DNA from: Thauera sedimentorum
GTDB taxonomy: Bacteria; Pseudomonadota; Gammaproteobacteria; Burkholderiales; Rhodocyclaceae
Direction of reading: 5' to 3'
Assembly (NCBI RefSeq): GCF_014489115.1
Contig: NZ_JACTAH010000001.1
Span: 1,922,001-1,986,000, forward strand
Length of the DNA: 64,000 bases
Shown here: positions 53,000 to 62,260 of the stretch, piece by piece
How the letters are laid out: each line of letters starts with the position of its first letter
How positions within the stretch are numbered: position 1 is the first letter of the stretch
The notes under the pieces: generated by a model
Seen by the model: only the letters and a program-made list of their open reading frames with translations
The model's database searches: none
Told to the model about the DNA's origin: nothing
Made by a program: the position numbers and the translations under genes

Positions 53000-53265
53000 G
53001 ATCCTTCTCCTCGGTATCGACTGCCGGGCCTGCCTTGTATCTCTTGCCCGCAACACGGGAGCGCCCTTGCGCTCCCGCCTTTCCTCCCCTGCGGCCCCGG
53101 GGGCCGTCACGCTTCATTCTAGGACGCAGGCCCCGCATATCCAGCCGCCCCCCGGACGGCTTGCCGCGGGCGCGGCGCCTCGCCCCCCTCGTGACGTGCC
53201 AGTGTGAGAAATGCGGGCTAGAACGGAAGTGCACACGGCCGCGCCGCGGCCGCGAGGAGCGCGAC

Positions 53266-53925
53266 ATGGCCCTGATCCTCTATCACGGCGCCGGCTCGCC
53301 CTACGGCTGGCGGGTATGGATGGCGCTGGAACACAAACGGCTCGACTACGAGCTGCGGGTGCTGTCCTTCGACGACGCGGAAATGAAGCAGGCCGCCTAC
53401 CTGGCGATCAATCCGCGCGGCAAGGTCCCGACGATCGACGACGGCGGTTTCACGCTGTTCGAGTCCGGCGCCATTCTCGAGTACCTCGACGAACGCTTCC
53501 CGCAGGCGCCGCTGCTCTTTCCCGGCACCGTCGAGCGTCGCGCACTGATCCGCCGCAAGGCGCGCGAGGCGGAACAGTACGCCGCCGTGGCACTGGAAAC
53601 CCTGGTCTGGGCGGTGTTCTACACTCCGCGCGAACGCTGGGACGATGCGCTGATCGCCCGTGGGCGCGAGGAGTTCGCCCGCGAACTGGCCTACTGGGAG
53701 AGCGCCATCGACGGCCCCGGCCTGGCCGGCGCCTGGTCGGCGGCCGACTTCACCCTCTATCCGCTCATCGCCCTGGCGCTGCGCATCGAACGGGTACGGA
53801 CCGACCTCGCCCTGCGCGCCGCCATCGGCCCACGGCTGGCGGCCTGGATGGCGCGGGTCGAAGCCCTGCCCTGGTTCGCGCGCACCTGGCCACAGCACTG
53901 GGAACGCGGCGGCCTGCCGGGCTGA
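53266..53925 (+). CDS. Glutathione S-transferase family protein
   Basis: 219 aa from ATG 53266 (CGAGGAGCG upstream). Thioredoxin-like N-terminal domain with LYHGAGSPYGWRVWMALEHK (catalytic Ser), NPRGKVPTIDDGG and the ESGAILEYLDERFP loop, then an alpha-helical domain ending in GAWSAADFTLYPLIALALR. Substrate unknown. Confidence 0.9.
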   Translation: MALILYHGAGSPYGWRVWMALEHKRLDYELRVLSFDDAEMKQAAYLAINPRGKVPTIDDGGFTLFESGAILEYLDERFPQAPLLFPGTVERRALIRRKAREAEQYAAVALETLVWAVFYTPRERWDDALIARGREEFARELAYWESAIDGPGLAGAWSAADFTLYPLIALALRIERVRTDLALRAAIGPRLAAWMARVEALPWFARTWPQHWERGGLPG

Positions 53926-53932
53926 CGGGCTT

Positions 53933-53958
53933 GCGACAAACCGCAGCGGTTTTGTCGC
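53933..53958 (+). terminator. Stem-loop after the GST gene
   Basis: GCGACAAACCGC and GCGGTTTTGTCGC form a 12-13-bp stem with one bulge, starting 8 bp after the GST stop. No clean thymine run follows, so termination may be Rho-assisted. Its right side overlaps the candidate NifA site of nifV. Confidence 0.5.
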
Positions 53959-53968
53959 CTTGCCGACC
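53953..53968 (+). promoter_or_regulatory. Near-consensus NifA upstream activator site
   Basis: TGT-N10-ACC at 53953-53968; NifA recognises TGT-N10-ACA, so the last base differs. The distance to the -12 element of the nifV promoter, about 70-80 bp, suits an enhancer site. Confidence 0.4.
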
Positions 53969-54021
53969 ATCGCGCGCGGCGTCCGGCCACGCCCGGCAAG
54001 GACCGCCGCCGCACCGCAAGC

Positions 54022-54037
54022 TGGCACCGCTCTTGCA
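54022..54037 (+). promoter_or_regulatory. Sigma-54 promoter of nifV
   Basis: TGGCAC (54022-54027), 5-bp spacer, TTGCA (54033-54037): the -24/-12 consensus without mismatch, 33 bp before the nifV ATG. Confidence 0.85.
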
Positions 54038-54069
54038 GTACAGCCGCTGGAAAACCAGCGGAGCGCGCC

Positions 54070-55236
54070 ATGCCGGCCATCACCATCAACGACACCACGC
54101 TGCGCGACGGCGAACAGACCGCCGGCGTGGCCTTCACCGCGGACGAGAAGCTGCGCATCGCCCACGCGCTGGCCGAAGCCGGCGTACCGGAGCTGGAGAT
54201 CGGCATCCCCGCCATGGGCGCGGCCGAGCAGGAGGTGATCCGCGCCATCGTCGCCCAGCGCCTGCCGGCGCGCACCATGGTCTGGGGCCGGCTGTGCGAG
54301 GCCGACCTGGAAAGCTGCGCGGCCACCGGCGCCGACCTGCTGAACCTGTCCATCCCGGTATCCGACATCCAGATCGGCCACAAGCTGCGCCGCGACCGCG
54401 ACTGGGTGCTGGCCACCATCGCCCGCCTGGTGCCGGCCGCGCGTGCCCGCGGCGCCGAGGTCTGCCTGGGCGGCGAGGATGCCTCGCGCGCCGACCCCGA
54501 CTTCCTCCACCGCGTGCTGGACGCGGCACAGGCCGCGGGCGCGCGGCGCTTCCGCTTCGCCGACACCACCGGCATCCTCGACCCCTTCACCACCTTCGAG
54601 CGCATCGACGCGCTGCGCGCGCGCAGCGACCTGGAATTGGAGATCCACGCCCACGACGACCTCGGCCTGGCCACCGCCAACACCCTGGCCGCGGTACGTG
54701 CCGGCGCCACCCACCTGAACACCACGGTCAACGGCCTGGGCGAGCGCGCCGGAAACGCCGCGCTGGAAGAGGCGGTGGTGGCGCTGCGCACCCTCTATGG
54801 CGTCGACAGCGGCGTGGCGCCGGATCGCCTGCAGGCCATCTCCGACCTGGTGGCCCAGGCCTCCGGGCGGCCGGTGGCGGCCAACAAGTCCATCGTGGGC
54901 AGCGGGGTGTTCACCCACGAGGCCGGCATCCATGTGGACGGCCTCTACAAGCACCCGGAAACCTACCAGTCGCTCGACCCCGCCCTGCTCGGCCGCCATC
55001 ACGCGATCGTGCTCGGCAAGCACTCCGGCACCCGCGCGTTGATGCGCGCCTGCCAGGAGCTGGGCGCGGAACTCGACCCGGCGCTCGCCGAACGCCTGCT
55101 CACCGGGGTGCGCGAATTCGCGGTGCGCCACAAGCGCCCGCCCGCCGCCGAGGAACTGCGCGCCCTGCAGCGGGCCGCCACGGTCGCCGAGCACCCCGCA
55201 TGCTTCGCGGCGCCGCCGTCCGCGCAGGTGAACTAG
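54070..55236 (+). CDS. nifV: Homocitrate synthase
   Basis: 388 aa, DRE-TIM metallolyase. Opens INDTTLRDGEQTAGVAFTAD (metal and acetyl-CoA site), with HAHDDLGLATANTLA, TTVNGLGERAGNAALEEAV and the C-terminal GKHSGTRAL. Condenses 2-oxoglutarate with acetyl-CoA to homocitrate for the nitrogenase FeMo cofactor. No other nif gene is in the window, so this gene lies apart from the structural cluster. The sigma-54 promoter implies NifA/NtrC-type control. LeuA is the main alternative, but length and motifs favour NifV. Confidence 0.88.
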   Translation: MPAITINDTTLRDGEQTAGVAFTADEKLRIAHALAEAGVPELEIGIPAMGAAEQEVIRAIVAQRLPARTMVWGRLCEADLESCAATGADLLNLSIPVSDIQIGHKLRRDRDWVLATIARLVPAARARGAEVCLGGEDASRADPDFLHRVLDAAQAAGARRFRFADTTGILDPFTTFERIDALRARSDLELEIHAHDDLGLATANTLAAVRAGATHLNTTVNGLGERAGNAALEEAVVALRTLYGVDSGVAPDRLQAISDLVAQASGRPVAANKSIVGSGVFTHEAGIHVDGLYKHPETYQSLDPALLGRHHAIVLGKHSGTRALMRACQELGAELDPALAERLLTGVREFAVRHKRPPAAEELRALQRAATVAEHPACFAAPPSAQVN

Positions 55237-55268
55237 GGCGCCCCGCATCGATGCGCACCGCATCCCCC

Positions 55269-55340
55269 GTAGGAGCGGCCTTGGCCGCGATTCAACAGGT
55301 GGAACAGGCACCGCCGCATCGCGGCCAAGGCCGCTCCTAC
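55269..55340. repeat. REP-type palindromic unit, both arms of the GGCCAAGGCC kind
   Basis: GTAGGAGCGGCCTTGGCCGC at 55269-55288 and its inverted copy ending GCTCCTAC at 55340. Lies between the convergent nifV and phosphoribosyltransferase genes. Confidence 0.88.
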
Positions 55341-55987
55341 GGGCGCTTTCCGCCTTCTTCCCGGCGTGCCCGGTCGTGCGCCAGCGCAGCCACCACCTCG
55401 TCGTCCTCGACCTGGCCGAAGCGCACATAGAACTGTCCCACCGCCCGGAAGTCCACCGGCGCGTGCAGGCAAACCACCTCGTCGGCCAGCGCCTGCACCG
55501 CCTTGAGGCTGTCGCGCGCGGCCACCGGCACCGCGCAGATCAAGCGGGCCGGCCCCTGGCTGCGCACCGCGCCGAGTGCGGCCAGCATCGTCGCGCCAGT
55601 GGCCAGTCCGTCGTCCACCACGATGACCACCCGCCCCTTGGCGTCGGCCGGCGGACGGCCGGGGGAGAACAGCGCGCGCCGCCGGTGCAGCGCCGCCAGC
55701 TGGCGCTCGCCCTCTTCCGCCAGCCAGCGCTCGCCGCCGCTGGCCGGATCGGTGACGATGCGCCGCCCGCTCTCGTCGATGGCGCCGACCGCGTATTCCG
55801 GATTCCACGCCGAGCCGAGCTTGTGCACCAGCACCACGTCCAGCTCGCCGTCCAGCGCCTCGGCGATCAGCGCCCCCATCGGCACCGCGCCACGCGGAAT
55901 GGCCAGCACCAGCGGCTGGCGGCCGCGCTGCGCGGCCAGCGCATCGGCCAGCTGGCGGGCGGCATCGAGACGGTCGGCAAACATCAT
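55337..55987 (-). CDS. Phosphoribosyltransferase-domain protein
   Basis: 216 aa. The PRPP loop VVIVVDDGLATGATMLAAL is at about 119-137. N-terminal LVLAIPRGAVPMGALIAEAL and VHKLGSAWNPEYAVGAIDES match the large unnamed PRTase group often found fused to dienelactone hydrolases. Substrate unknown. Two ATG codons at 55987 and 55984 are possible; the first overlaps the upstream PRTase stop (ATGA). The last stop lies inside the REP unit. Confidence 0.87.
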   Translation of the reverse strand: MMFADRLDAARQLADALAAQRGRQPLVLAIPRGAVPMGALIAEALDGELDVVLVHKLGSAWNPEYAVGAIDESGRRIVTDPASGGERWLAEEGERQLAALHRRRALFSPGRPPADAKGRVVIVVDDGLATGATMLAALGAVRSQGPARLICAVPVAARDSLKAVQALADEVVCLHAPVDFRAVGQFYVRFGQVEDDEVVAALAHDRARREEGGKRP

Positions 55988-56565
55988 GTCGCACCCCCTT
56001 CGGCGCCCTCGCCGGACGGCCGGTGCACCACCACGATGCCGAAGTCCGGCTCATAGGGCGGAACCCGGCACTCGACGATGTCGCCCGCCGCCACCTGCAG
56101 GCGCAGGCCGACGACGTCGGCGCGCAGCGGCAGGCGGGTCACGCAGCGGTCGGCCAGCACCGCCGCGTGCACGGCCTCGGCACCCCGGCGCACCAGGTAG
56201 TCGAGCGCGCGCAGCAGCGAATGGCCGGTGTACAGCACGTCGTCGACCAGCAGCACGCGCTGCCCGGCGAGATCCGGCGGGCTGGCGGCCCTGTCTTCCA
56301 CAAGGCGGGTTTCCGGGTACAGCAAAGTGAGGTCGTCGGCATAGCGGCTGATCGCCAGATCCAGCCTGCGGACCGCCGGCAGGCCGCAGGCCGCCAGCCG
56401 GCCGGCGAGCAGGTCGGCCAGCGGCGCGCCACGGCGCAGCACGCCCACCACCGCCAATGGCAGATCGCGGCCGGGCAGGCCTGCGGCCTGACGCGCCATG
56501 TCATCGAGCACGCCACCGAGCTGCACCGCATCGAACAGCCGGCTGCGTCGCGGCGATTCCGCCAT
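55984..56565 (-). CDS. PyrR-like phosphoribosyltransferase
   Basis: 193 aa from ATG 56565, GGGAGG upstream. PRPP motif VLLVDDVLYTGHSLLRALDYL and LAVVGVLRRGAPLADLLAGR are like PyrR/bifunctional pyr regulator-uracil PRTase, and the C-terminal VECRVPPYEPDFGIVVV is close to PyrR. In Gram-negatives PyrR-like proteins mostly lack the attenuation role and may salvage uracil. Operon with the second PRTase; divergent from pncA, 154 bp apart. Confidence 0.85.
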   Translation of the reverse strand: MAESPRRSRLFDAVQLGGVLDDMARQAAGLPGRDLPLAVVGVLRRGAPLADLLAGRLAACGLPAVRRLDLAISRYADDLTLLYPETRLVEDRAASPPDLAGQRVLLVDDVLYTGHSLLRALDYLVRRGAEAVHAAVLADRCVTRLPLRADVVGLRLQVAAGDIVECRVPPYEPDFGIVVVHRPSGEGAEGGAT

Positions 56566-56719
56566 GCTTTCCTCCCTTCCATGCACGGCCGCAGACGCCC
56601 GCTCCGCCTTCCGCAGCGCAGCTGCGGCGGCTAAGGTGAATCAGGGCACAGCGATGTTTGCCGCGTCGCTTCAATCTAGGCAGTGCCGGCCGGCAGTTCA
56701 AACCGAGGAGAACCCGAGC

Positions 56720-57340
56720 ATGCAGTCCGATGCCGAAACCCCGTCCAGCAGCCTGCATCCGGCCGCCGGCGACGCCCTGCTGGTGGTGGACCTGCAGCGC
56801 GACTTCCTGCCCGGCGGCGCGCTCGCGGTGGCCGACGGCAACGCCGTGGTGCCCGTGCTCAACCGCTACATCGACCTGTTCTCCGCGGCACGCCTGCCGC
56901 GCGTGTTCAGCCGGGACTGGCATCCGGCCAACCATGTGTCCTTCGCGGAGCGCGGCGGCCCCTGGCCCCCGCACTGCATCGCCGAAACCACCGGCGCATC
57001 CTTCGCCCCCGGGCTGAATGTGCCGCCGGACGCATACATCGTCTCCAAGGCGACCGGCGCGGAGGCCGACGCCTACTCGGCCTTCCAGGGCACCGACCTG
57101 GCCGGCTGGCTGCGCCACCGCGGCTGCCGGCGGGTGTTCGTCGGCGGGCTGGCCACCGACTACTGCGTTCGCGAAACCGTGCTGGACGCACTGGCCCTCG
57201 GCTTCGAGGCCGTGCTGCTCACCGATGCGGTGCGCGCGGTGGAGGTCGAGCCCGGCGACGGTCGGCGCGCGCTCGAGGCCATGATCGTCCGCGGCGCCCG
57301 CCCCGCCACACTGCAGGCCATCGCCGGAGAGCAGGCATGA
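56720..57340 (+). CDS. pncA: Nicotinamidase
   Basis: 206 aa from ATG 56720. Isochorismatase-like fold; catalytic triad positions in LLVVDLQRDFLPGG (Asp), IVSKATGAEADAYSAF (Lys) and GLATDYCVRETVLDAL (Cys). Metal ligands in SRDWHPANHVSF. Hydrolyses nicotinamide to nicotinate in NAD salvage; the next gene uses the product. Overlaps pncB by 4 nt. Confidence 0.95.
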   Translation: MQSDAETPSSSLHPAAGDALLVVDLQRDFLPGGALAVADGNAVVPVLNRYIDLFSAARLPRVFSRDWHPANHVSFAERGGPWPPHCIAETTGASFAPGLNVPPDAYIVSKATGAEADAYSAFQGTDLAGWLRHRGCRRVFVGGLATDYCVRETVLDALALGFEAVLLTDAVRAVEVEPGDGRRALEAMIVRGARPATLQAIAGEQA

Positions 57341-58692
57341 AGAGCGGGGACGAGGCACTGCTGACCGACCTCTACCAGCTCACCATGCTGCAGGCCTACT
57401 ACGACGAAGGGCTGCGCGGGCGGGCGGTGTTCGAACTGTTCGTGCGCAGGCTGCCCCCCGGCCGCGGCTTCCTGCTGCTCGCCGGCATCGAGCAGGCGCT
57501 GGACTACCTGGAGGGCCTGCGCTTCGAGCCGGCGGAACTCGACTGGCTGCGCGAGAGCGGACGCTTCCGCGCCGATTTCGTGGACTGGCTGGCCGACTTC
57601 CGCTTCACCGGCACGGTCTCGGCCATGCGCGAAGGCAGCGTGTTCTTTGCCAACGAGCCGGTGCTGCGGGTGGAGGCGCCGATCGCCCAGGCGCAGTTCG
57701 TCGAGAGCCGGCTGATCAACCTGGTCAACTACGCCACCATGGTCGCCACCAAGGCCGCGCGCTGCCGCTTCGCGGCACCCTCCCGGCTGCTGGTGGACTT
57801 CGGCCTGCGCCGCGCCCACGGGGCGGAGGCCGGCCTGCTGGCTGCGCGCGCCGCCTACCTGGCCGGCTTCGACGGCACCGCCACGGTGCTCGCCGGACAG
57901 CGCTTCGGCATCCCCCTGTTCGGCACCATGGCGCACTCCTACATCGAAGCCCATGAGCACGAGAGCGATGCCTTCGCGCGCTTCGCCGCCTCGCAGCCGG
58001 GCAACGTCACCCTGCTGATCGACACCTACGACACCGAAGAGGGCGCGCGCCGCGTGGTGGCGCTGGCACCCGCGCTGCACGCGCGCGGCATCCGCATTGC
58101 CGCGGTGCGCCTGGACAGTGGCGACCTGGACGCGCACGCCCGCGCAGTGCGCCGCATCCTCGACGAAGGCGGACTGCGCGAGGTGCACATCTTTGCCAGC
58201 GGCAATCTCGACGAATGGCAGATCGCCCGCCTGCTCGCCAGCGGCGCGCCGATCGACGGCTTCGGCGTCGGCACCCATCTCAGCACCTCGGTGGACGCCC
58301 CCTTCCTCGACATGGTCTACAAGCTGCAGGCCTACGACGGCCGGCCGCGCCGCAAGCGCTCGGAAGGCAAGGCCACCTGGCCCGGCGCCAAGCAGGTATG
58401 GCGGCTGCACACACCCGGCGGCGGCGTGGCAGGCGATCTGGTCGCCCTGCGCGAGGAGGCGCCCCCGCCCGGCGACGCCCGCGCGCTGCTGCAAGTGGCG
58501 ATGGACGGCGGGCGCCGGCTCGCGCCCCCCGAAGCCCTGGCCGCGCTGCGCCAGCATGCCGCAGCCGAACTCGACCGCCTGCCCGCGGCGCTGCGCGCTG
58601 CCGACGGCGCCGACCCGGGGCTGCACTGGCCGGTACGCATCTCGCCGGCACTGCAGGCCCTGGCGGAAGAACTCGACCGCGGCCGCCATTGA
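57337..58692 (+). CDS. pncB: Nicotinate phosphoribosyltransferase
   Basis: 451 aa from ATG 57337. Landmarks: LLTDLYQLTMLQAYYDEG, NEPVLRVEAPIAQAQFVESR, LLVDFGLRRAHGAEAG with the phosphorylatable-His region in GTMAHSYIEAHEHE, VRLDSGDLDAHARAV and FGVGTHLSTSVDAP. Makes nicotinate mononucleotide from nicotinate and PRPP, driven by ATP. With pncA it forms the salvage branch to NAD. Confidence 0.95.
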   Translation: MKSGDEALLTDLYQLTMLQAYYDEGLRGRAVFELFVRRLPPGRGFLLLAGIEQALDYLEGLRFEPAELDWLRESGRFRADFVDWLADFRFTGTVSAMREGSVFFANEPVLRVEAPIAQAQFVESRLINLVNYATMVATKAARCRFAAPSRLLVDFGLRRAHGAEAGLLAARAAYLAGFDGTATVLAGQRFGIPLFGTMAHSYIEAHEHESDAFARFAASQPGNVTLLIDTYDTEEGARRVVALAPALHARGIRIAAVRLDSGDLDAHARAVRRILDEGGLREVHIFASGNLDEWQIARLLASGAPIDGFGVGTHLSTSVDAPFLDMVYKLQAYDGRPRRKRSEGKATWPGAKQVWRLHTPGGGVAGDLVALREEAPPPGDARALLQVAMDGGRRLAPPEALAALRQHAAAELDRLPAALRAADGADPGLHWPVRISPALQALAEELDRGRH

Positions 58693-58777
58693 GCGGCCGC
58701 GCCGCCCGGCGCGGCGCAGCGGATCGCGCGGATAAGCCCTAAACTGTCGCCCCGGACATGACCCAGCGCCACGCACC

Positions 58778-59086
58778 ATGAAGATCGACCACCTCCCCAT
58801 CGGCGCCCGCTTCCTGTGGAAGGGCGTCGCCTACACCAAAGCCGGGCCGATGACCGCCTCGGCCGACTCCGGCGGCTCGGTGTTCGTGCCCAAGCATGCC
58901 GTCCTGCAGCCGGTCCCCGGCGAGGCACCCCCGCCGCTGGCGGCTCCCGAGAGCGGACCGCTCGACGCGGCGAAAGTGCTCGCCGCCTTCGAGACCTATC
59001 ACCAGACCGCCCTGACGCTTGCCGGCGAGGACGGACGCAGCGCGCTGGAATCCGCCCGCCAGCGTTTCATTGCCGAGATCCGCTGA
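58778..59086 (+). CDS. Small conserved hypothetical protein
   Basis: 102 aa, soluble. Begins MKIDHLPIGARFLWKGVAYT and contains KAGPMTASADSGGSVFVPKH, a short beta-rich fold, then a Pro-rich linker and a C-terminal helix (LDAAKVLAAFETYHQTALTL). Related proteins appear in other betaproteobacteria without assigned function. Gene stands alone 85 bp after pncB. Confidence 0.65.
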   Translation: MKIDHLPIGARFLWKGVAYTKAGPMTASADSGGSVFVPKHAVLQPVPGEAPPPLAAPESGPLDAAKVLAAFETYHQTALTLAGEDGRSALESARQRFIAEIR

Positions 59087-59168
59087 AACCCGCCACCAGA
59101 ACCTGCCACCGAAGCCACCGCGCAATCAGGCCGCCGCAACGCAGCCTGCCGGCGCACGCATGCACGGT

Positions 59169-60695
59169 TCACCCGATGCCGTAGCGCCGCAGCCGGGTGG
59201 CGATTGCGGAGTGCGAGGTACCCAGCCGCCTGGCCAGCCGGCGGCTGGAGGGGAAGTCCTTGTAGAGCCGCTGCAGCAGGCTCTTCTCGAACTCGGCCAC
59301 CGCCTCGTCGAGGCTCGCCACCTCGCGCCCGTCCTGCGCCGCCGGGCCGGCCGCGCGCGCGAGTTCCAGTTCCCCGGCGTTGATCACCTTGCGCTCGGAC
59401 ATGGTCACCGCGCGGAAGATCACGTTCTGCAGTTCGCGCACGTTGCCCACCCAGGGATTGTCCAGCAGCGCTGCACGCGCCGCCGCCGACAAGCGCATCG
59501 GGCCGCGCGCGGTCTGGGCGCAGGCGCGCTCGAGGAATAGCTCGGCGAGCGGCAGGATGTCGCCCGGGCGCTCGCGCAGCGGCGGCATGTGGAGCTGCAG
59601 CACGTTGAGGCGGAAGAGCAGGTCCTGGCGGAAGTCGCCCGCCGCCACCATCGCCTCCAGGTCGCGGTGGGTGGCGCTGACGATGCGCACATTGGCCTTC
59701 AGCTCGCGGTCGCCGCCCACCCGGCGGAAGCTGCCGTCGTTGAGAAAGCGCAGCAGCTTGGCCTGCAGGTAGGGCGAGAGCTCGCCCACCTCGTCGAGGA
59801 ACACCGTGCCGCCCTCGGCGAGCTCCAGCAGGCCGGGCTTGCCGCCGCGCAGCGCACCGGTGAAGGCGCCCGGGGAATAGCCGAACAGTTCGCTCTCGGC
59901 AAGGTTCTCCGGTAGCGCCGCGCAGTTGAGCGCGAAGAAGGGCTCAGCGGCGCGCCGGCTGCCGGCATGGCAGGCATGCGCCAGCAGCTCCTTGCCGGTG
60001 CCGGTCTCGCCGGTGATCAGCAGCGGCGCATCCACCAGCGCCATGCGCGCCGCGCGCTGCTTGAGCTGCTCGATCTCGGCCGAGTGGCCGACGATGGTCT
60101 CGAAGCTGCCCGGCTCGTAGTTGCGCAGCGCGGAGAGCCGCTCGCCCATGCGGCTGGGCGCGTGCAGCGTGAGGAAGGCGCCCGCCACGCGGCCGTCCGG
60201 GTCGTGCAGCGGCACGGTCTCCAGCATGTAGGGCTCGCCCTCGAGCTCGATCTCGCGCACCGGCAACTGGAAGCCGCAGTCGACGAGCGCCGCGAGCAGG
60301 CCCGGGTCGCCGAACAGCGCCTGTACCGAGGTGCCGCGCAAGTTCTCCTCCGCCATGCCGCTGGCGCTCACCGCGGCGCTGTTGGCAACCACCACCACGC
60401 CGCCCGCATCCACCGCCAGCACCGGATCGGGCTGGGAAGCCATCAGCGCCTCGAGATACAGGCGGCGGCGCGCGCCCGGCAGGAAGTCCACCACCTCCAC
60501 CGAGCGCATGCCCGCGATCCGGCCGAGTTGCGCGCGCAGGTCGCGCAGGCCCGCCTGGTCCAGCGCCGGGGCCTCGATGTAGATGTGCGGCGGGTCGACC
60601 TCGACCGCGGTGACGTTGAGCGAACGGCGCGCCACCGCCGCGAGGACCTCCTGGGCAATGCCGACCCGGTCGGCGAAGAGCACGTCGATGCGCAT
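59169..60695 (-). CDS. TyrR/PhhR-type sigma-54-dependent regulator
   Basis: 508 aa from ATG 60695 ([20 protein letters not shown]). ACT-like domain 1-75, PAS about 78-190, AAA+ 200-430 with Walker A GETGTGKE (229-236), GAFTGA (276-281) and Walker [13 protein letters not shown], then a Fis-type HTH at about 470-508 ([20 protein letters not shown]). E. coli TyrR lacks a working GAFTGA and uses sigma-70; this protein has it, so it should activate sigma-54 promoters. Divergent from dadA, whose promoter region carries matching sites. Confidence 0.9.
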   Translation of the reverse strand: MRIDVLFADRVGIAQEVLAAVARRSLNVTAVEVDPPHIYIEAPALDQAGLRDLRAQLGRIAGMRSVEVVDFLPGARRRLYLEALMASQPDPVLAVDAGGVVVVANSAAVSASGMAEENLRGTSVQALFGDPGLLAALVDCGFQLPVREIELEGEPYMLETVPLHDPDGRVAGAFLTLHAPSRMGERLSALRNYEPGSFETIVGHSAEIEQLKQRAARMALVDAPLLITGETGTGKELLAHACHAGSRRAAEPFFALNCAALPENLAESELFGYSPGAFTGALRGGKPGLLELAEGGTVFLDEVGELSPYLQAKLLRFLNDGSFRRVGGDRELKANVRIVSATHRDLEAMVAAGDFRQDLLFRLNVLQLHMPPLRERPGDILPLAELFLERACAQTARGPMRLSAAARAALLDNPWVGNVRELQNVIFRAVTMSERKVINAGELELARAAGPAAQDGREVASLDEAVAEFEKSLLQRLYKDFPSSRRLARRLGTSHSAIATRLRRYGIG

Positions 60696-60713
60696 TTCTC
60701 GGGATGTATTCGA

Positions 60714-60732
60714 TTCGTTACAACGTAACGAA
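60714..60732. promoter_or_regulatory. Inverted repeat upstream of the TyrR-type regulator
   Basis: TTCGTTAC, 3-bp spacer, GTAACGAA: perfect 8-bp dyad 19-37 bp before the regulator start. On the minus strand it also contains TGTAAC-N6-AATACA, a partial TyrR box. Probable autoregulatory operator. Confidence 0.45.
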
Positions 60733-60805
60733 AACAATACACCGAGCCGGAACCCCGCGTCATCCCCGGGTTTTCCGCCACCCCGGCGCCGCGGCGGCGC
60801 CGTGC

Positions 60806-60823
60806 TGTAACGATTTCGCTACG
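60806..60823 (+). promoter_or_regulatory. Candidate TyrR/PhhR box upstream of dadA
   Basis: TGTAAC-N6-GCTACG follows the TyrR box form TGTAAA-N6-TTTACA. Its centre lies about 98 bp before the predicted dadA transcription start, a normal distance for a sigma-54 activator. Confidence 0.45.
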
Positions 60824-60887
60824 GCATTGCGCGCACGACGCCCCGCATTGCGCCCTAAGGGACTGTTTTACATGGACAACCAATTCC

Positions 60888-60903
60888 TGGCATGCCCATT
60901 GCG
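60888..60903 (+). promoter_or_regulatory. Sigma-54 promoter of the dadA operon
   Basis: TGGCAT (60888-60893), 5-bp spacer, TTGCG (60899-60903). The invariant GG-N10-GC pair is present. It lies 62 bp before dadA. Confidence 0.7.
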
Positions 60904-60964
60904 ATAGGCCGCGGAGCGCGCCGCCGGTACGGCGCACCACAACACGGCAAGCAGGAGACGCAGC

Positions 60965-62218
60965 ATGCACGTCCTCATCCTCGGCAGCGGGGTGATCGGT
61001 ACCACCATGGCCTACTACATGGCGCGCGCCGGCCACCAGGTCACCGTCGTCGACCGCCAGCCCGGCGTCGGACTCGAGACCAGCTACGCCAACGCGGGCG
61101 AGGTCTCGCCGGGCTATTCGGCGCCGTGGGCGGGGCCGGGTGTGCCGCTCAAGGCCATCAAGTGGCTGCTGATGCAGCACAGCCCGCTGGTGATCAAGCC
61201 CATGCTCGACCCCGCGATGTGGCGCTGGGGCGCAGCCATGCTGCGCAACTGCACCACGCGTCGCTACCGGCTGAACAAGAGCCGCATGGTGCGGCTGGCC
61301 GAGTACAGCCGCGACTGCCTGAAGGCGCTGCGCGCCGAGACCGGCATCCGCTACGACGAGCGCAGCCTGGGCACGCTGCAGCTCTTCCGCACCCAGCAGC
61401 AACTCGACGGCGTGGCCAAGGACATCGAGATCCTCAAGGAGTACGGCGTGCCCTACCAGGTGCTCGACCGCGCGGGCTACGTCGAGCACGAACCGGCGCT
61501 CGCGCTGGTGAAGGAGAAGTTCGTCGGTGGCCTGCGCCTGCCGGGCGACGAGACCGGCGACTGCTACAAGTTCACGCAGAACATCGCCGGGCTGGCCGAA
61601 GCGCTGGGGGTGGAGTTCCGCTTCGGGGTGAACATCCAGGGCCTCGAGCGCGCCAACGGCCACATTGCCGGCGTGCGCACCGACGCCGGCATGCTCACCG
61701 CCGACCGCTACGTGGTGGCGCTGGGCAGCTACTCGACCAGACTCCTCGCCCCGCTCGGCATCGACATCCCGGTGTACCCGGTGAAGGGCTTCTCGATCAC
61801 GGTGCCGATCACCGACGCCGCCAAGGCGCCCGAGTCGACCATCATGGACGAGACCCACAAGGTGGCGGTCACCCGCCTGGGCGACCGCATCCGGGTGGGC
61901 GGCACCGCGCAGCTGTCCGGCTTCGACCTGCAGCTCGATGCGAAGCGCCGCGGCACCCTGGAGTTCGTGGTCAAGGACCTCTTCCCCCAGGGCGGCGACG
62001 TCGCGCGCGCAGAGTTCTGGACCGGCCTGCGCCCGATGACCCCCGACGGCACGCCCATCGTGGGCGCCACCCGCTACCCCAACCTCTATCTGAGCACCGG
62101 CCACGGCACCCTGGGCTGGACCATGGCGGCCGGCACCGGCCGCGTCATGGCCGACCTGCTGAGCGGCCGCAAGCCCGACATCGACGTGGACGACCTCGCC
62201 GTCGCCCGCTACGCCTGA
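60965..62218 (+). CDS. dadA: D-amino acid dehydrogenase
   Basis: 417 aa. FAD-binding [20 protein letters not shown] (residues 4-23), then [33 protein letters not shown], and C-terminal [19 protein letters not shown], typical of DadA. Oxidatively deaminates D-alanine and other D-amino acids and passes electrons to the respiratory chain. First gene of a probable operon with ridA and an amino-acid symporter; GGAGA precedes the ATG. Confidence 0.93.
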   Translation: MHVLILGSGVIGTTMAYYMARAGHQVTVVDRQPGVGLETSYANAGEVSPGYSAPWAGPGVPLKAIKWLLMQHSPLVIKPMLDPAMWRWGAAMLRNCTTRRYRLNKSRMVRLAEYSRDCLKALRAETGIRYDERSLGTLQLFRTQQQLDGVAKDIEILKEYGVPYQVLDRAGYVEHEPALALVKEKFVGGLRLPGDETGDCYKFTQNIAGLAEALGVEFRFGVNIQGLERANGHIAGVRTDAGMLTADRYVVALGSYSTRLLAPLGIDIPVYPVKGFSITVPITDAAKAPESTIMDETHKVAVTRLGDRIRVGGTAQLSGFDLQLDAKRRGTLEFVVKDLFPQGGDVARAEFWTGLRPMTPDGTPIVGATRYPNLYLSTGHGTLGWTMAAGTGRVMADLLSGRKPDIDVDDLAVARYA

Positions 62219-62260
62219 CCCCCGACCCCACCTCGAACGAATCACCAAAGGAGGAAGTAC

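Noticed and set aside
22061..55340. CRISPR-like array from the repeated 70-bp palindromes
   Set aside because: Copies are scattered, arms are inverted rather than direct repeats, and spacers are not unique sequences; they are REP elements.
58692..58735. GC-rich hairpin after pncB as a terminator
   Set aside because: Stem is present but there is no thymine run, and at this GC content such stems are common by chance.
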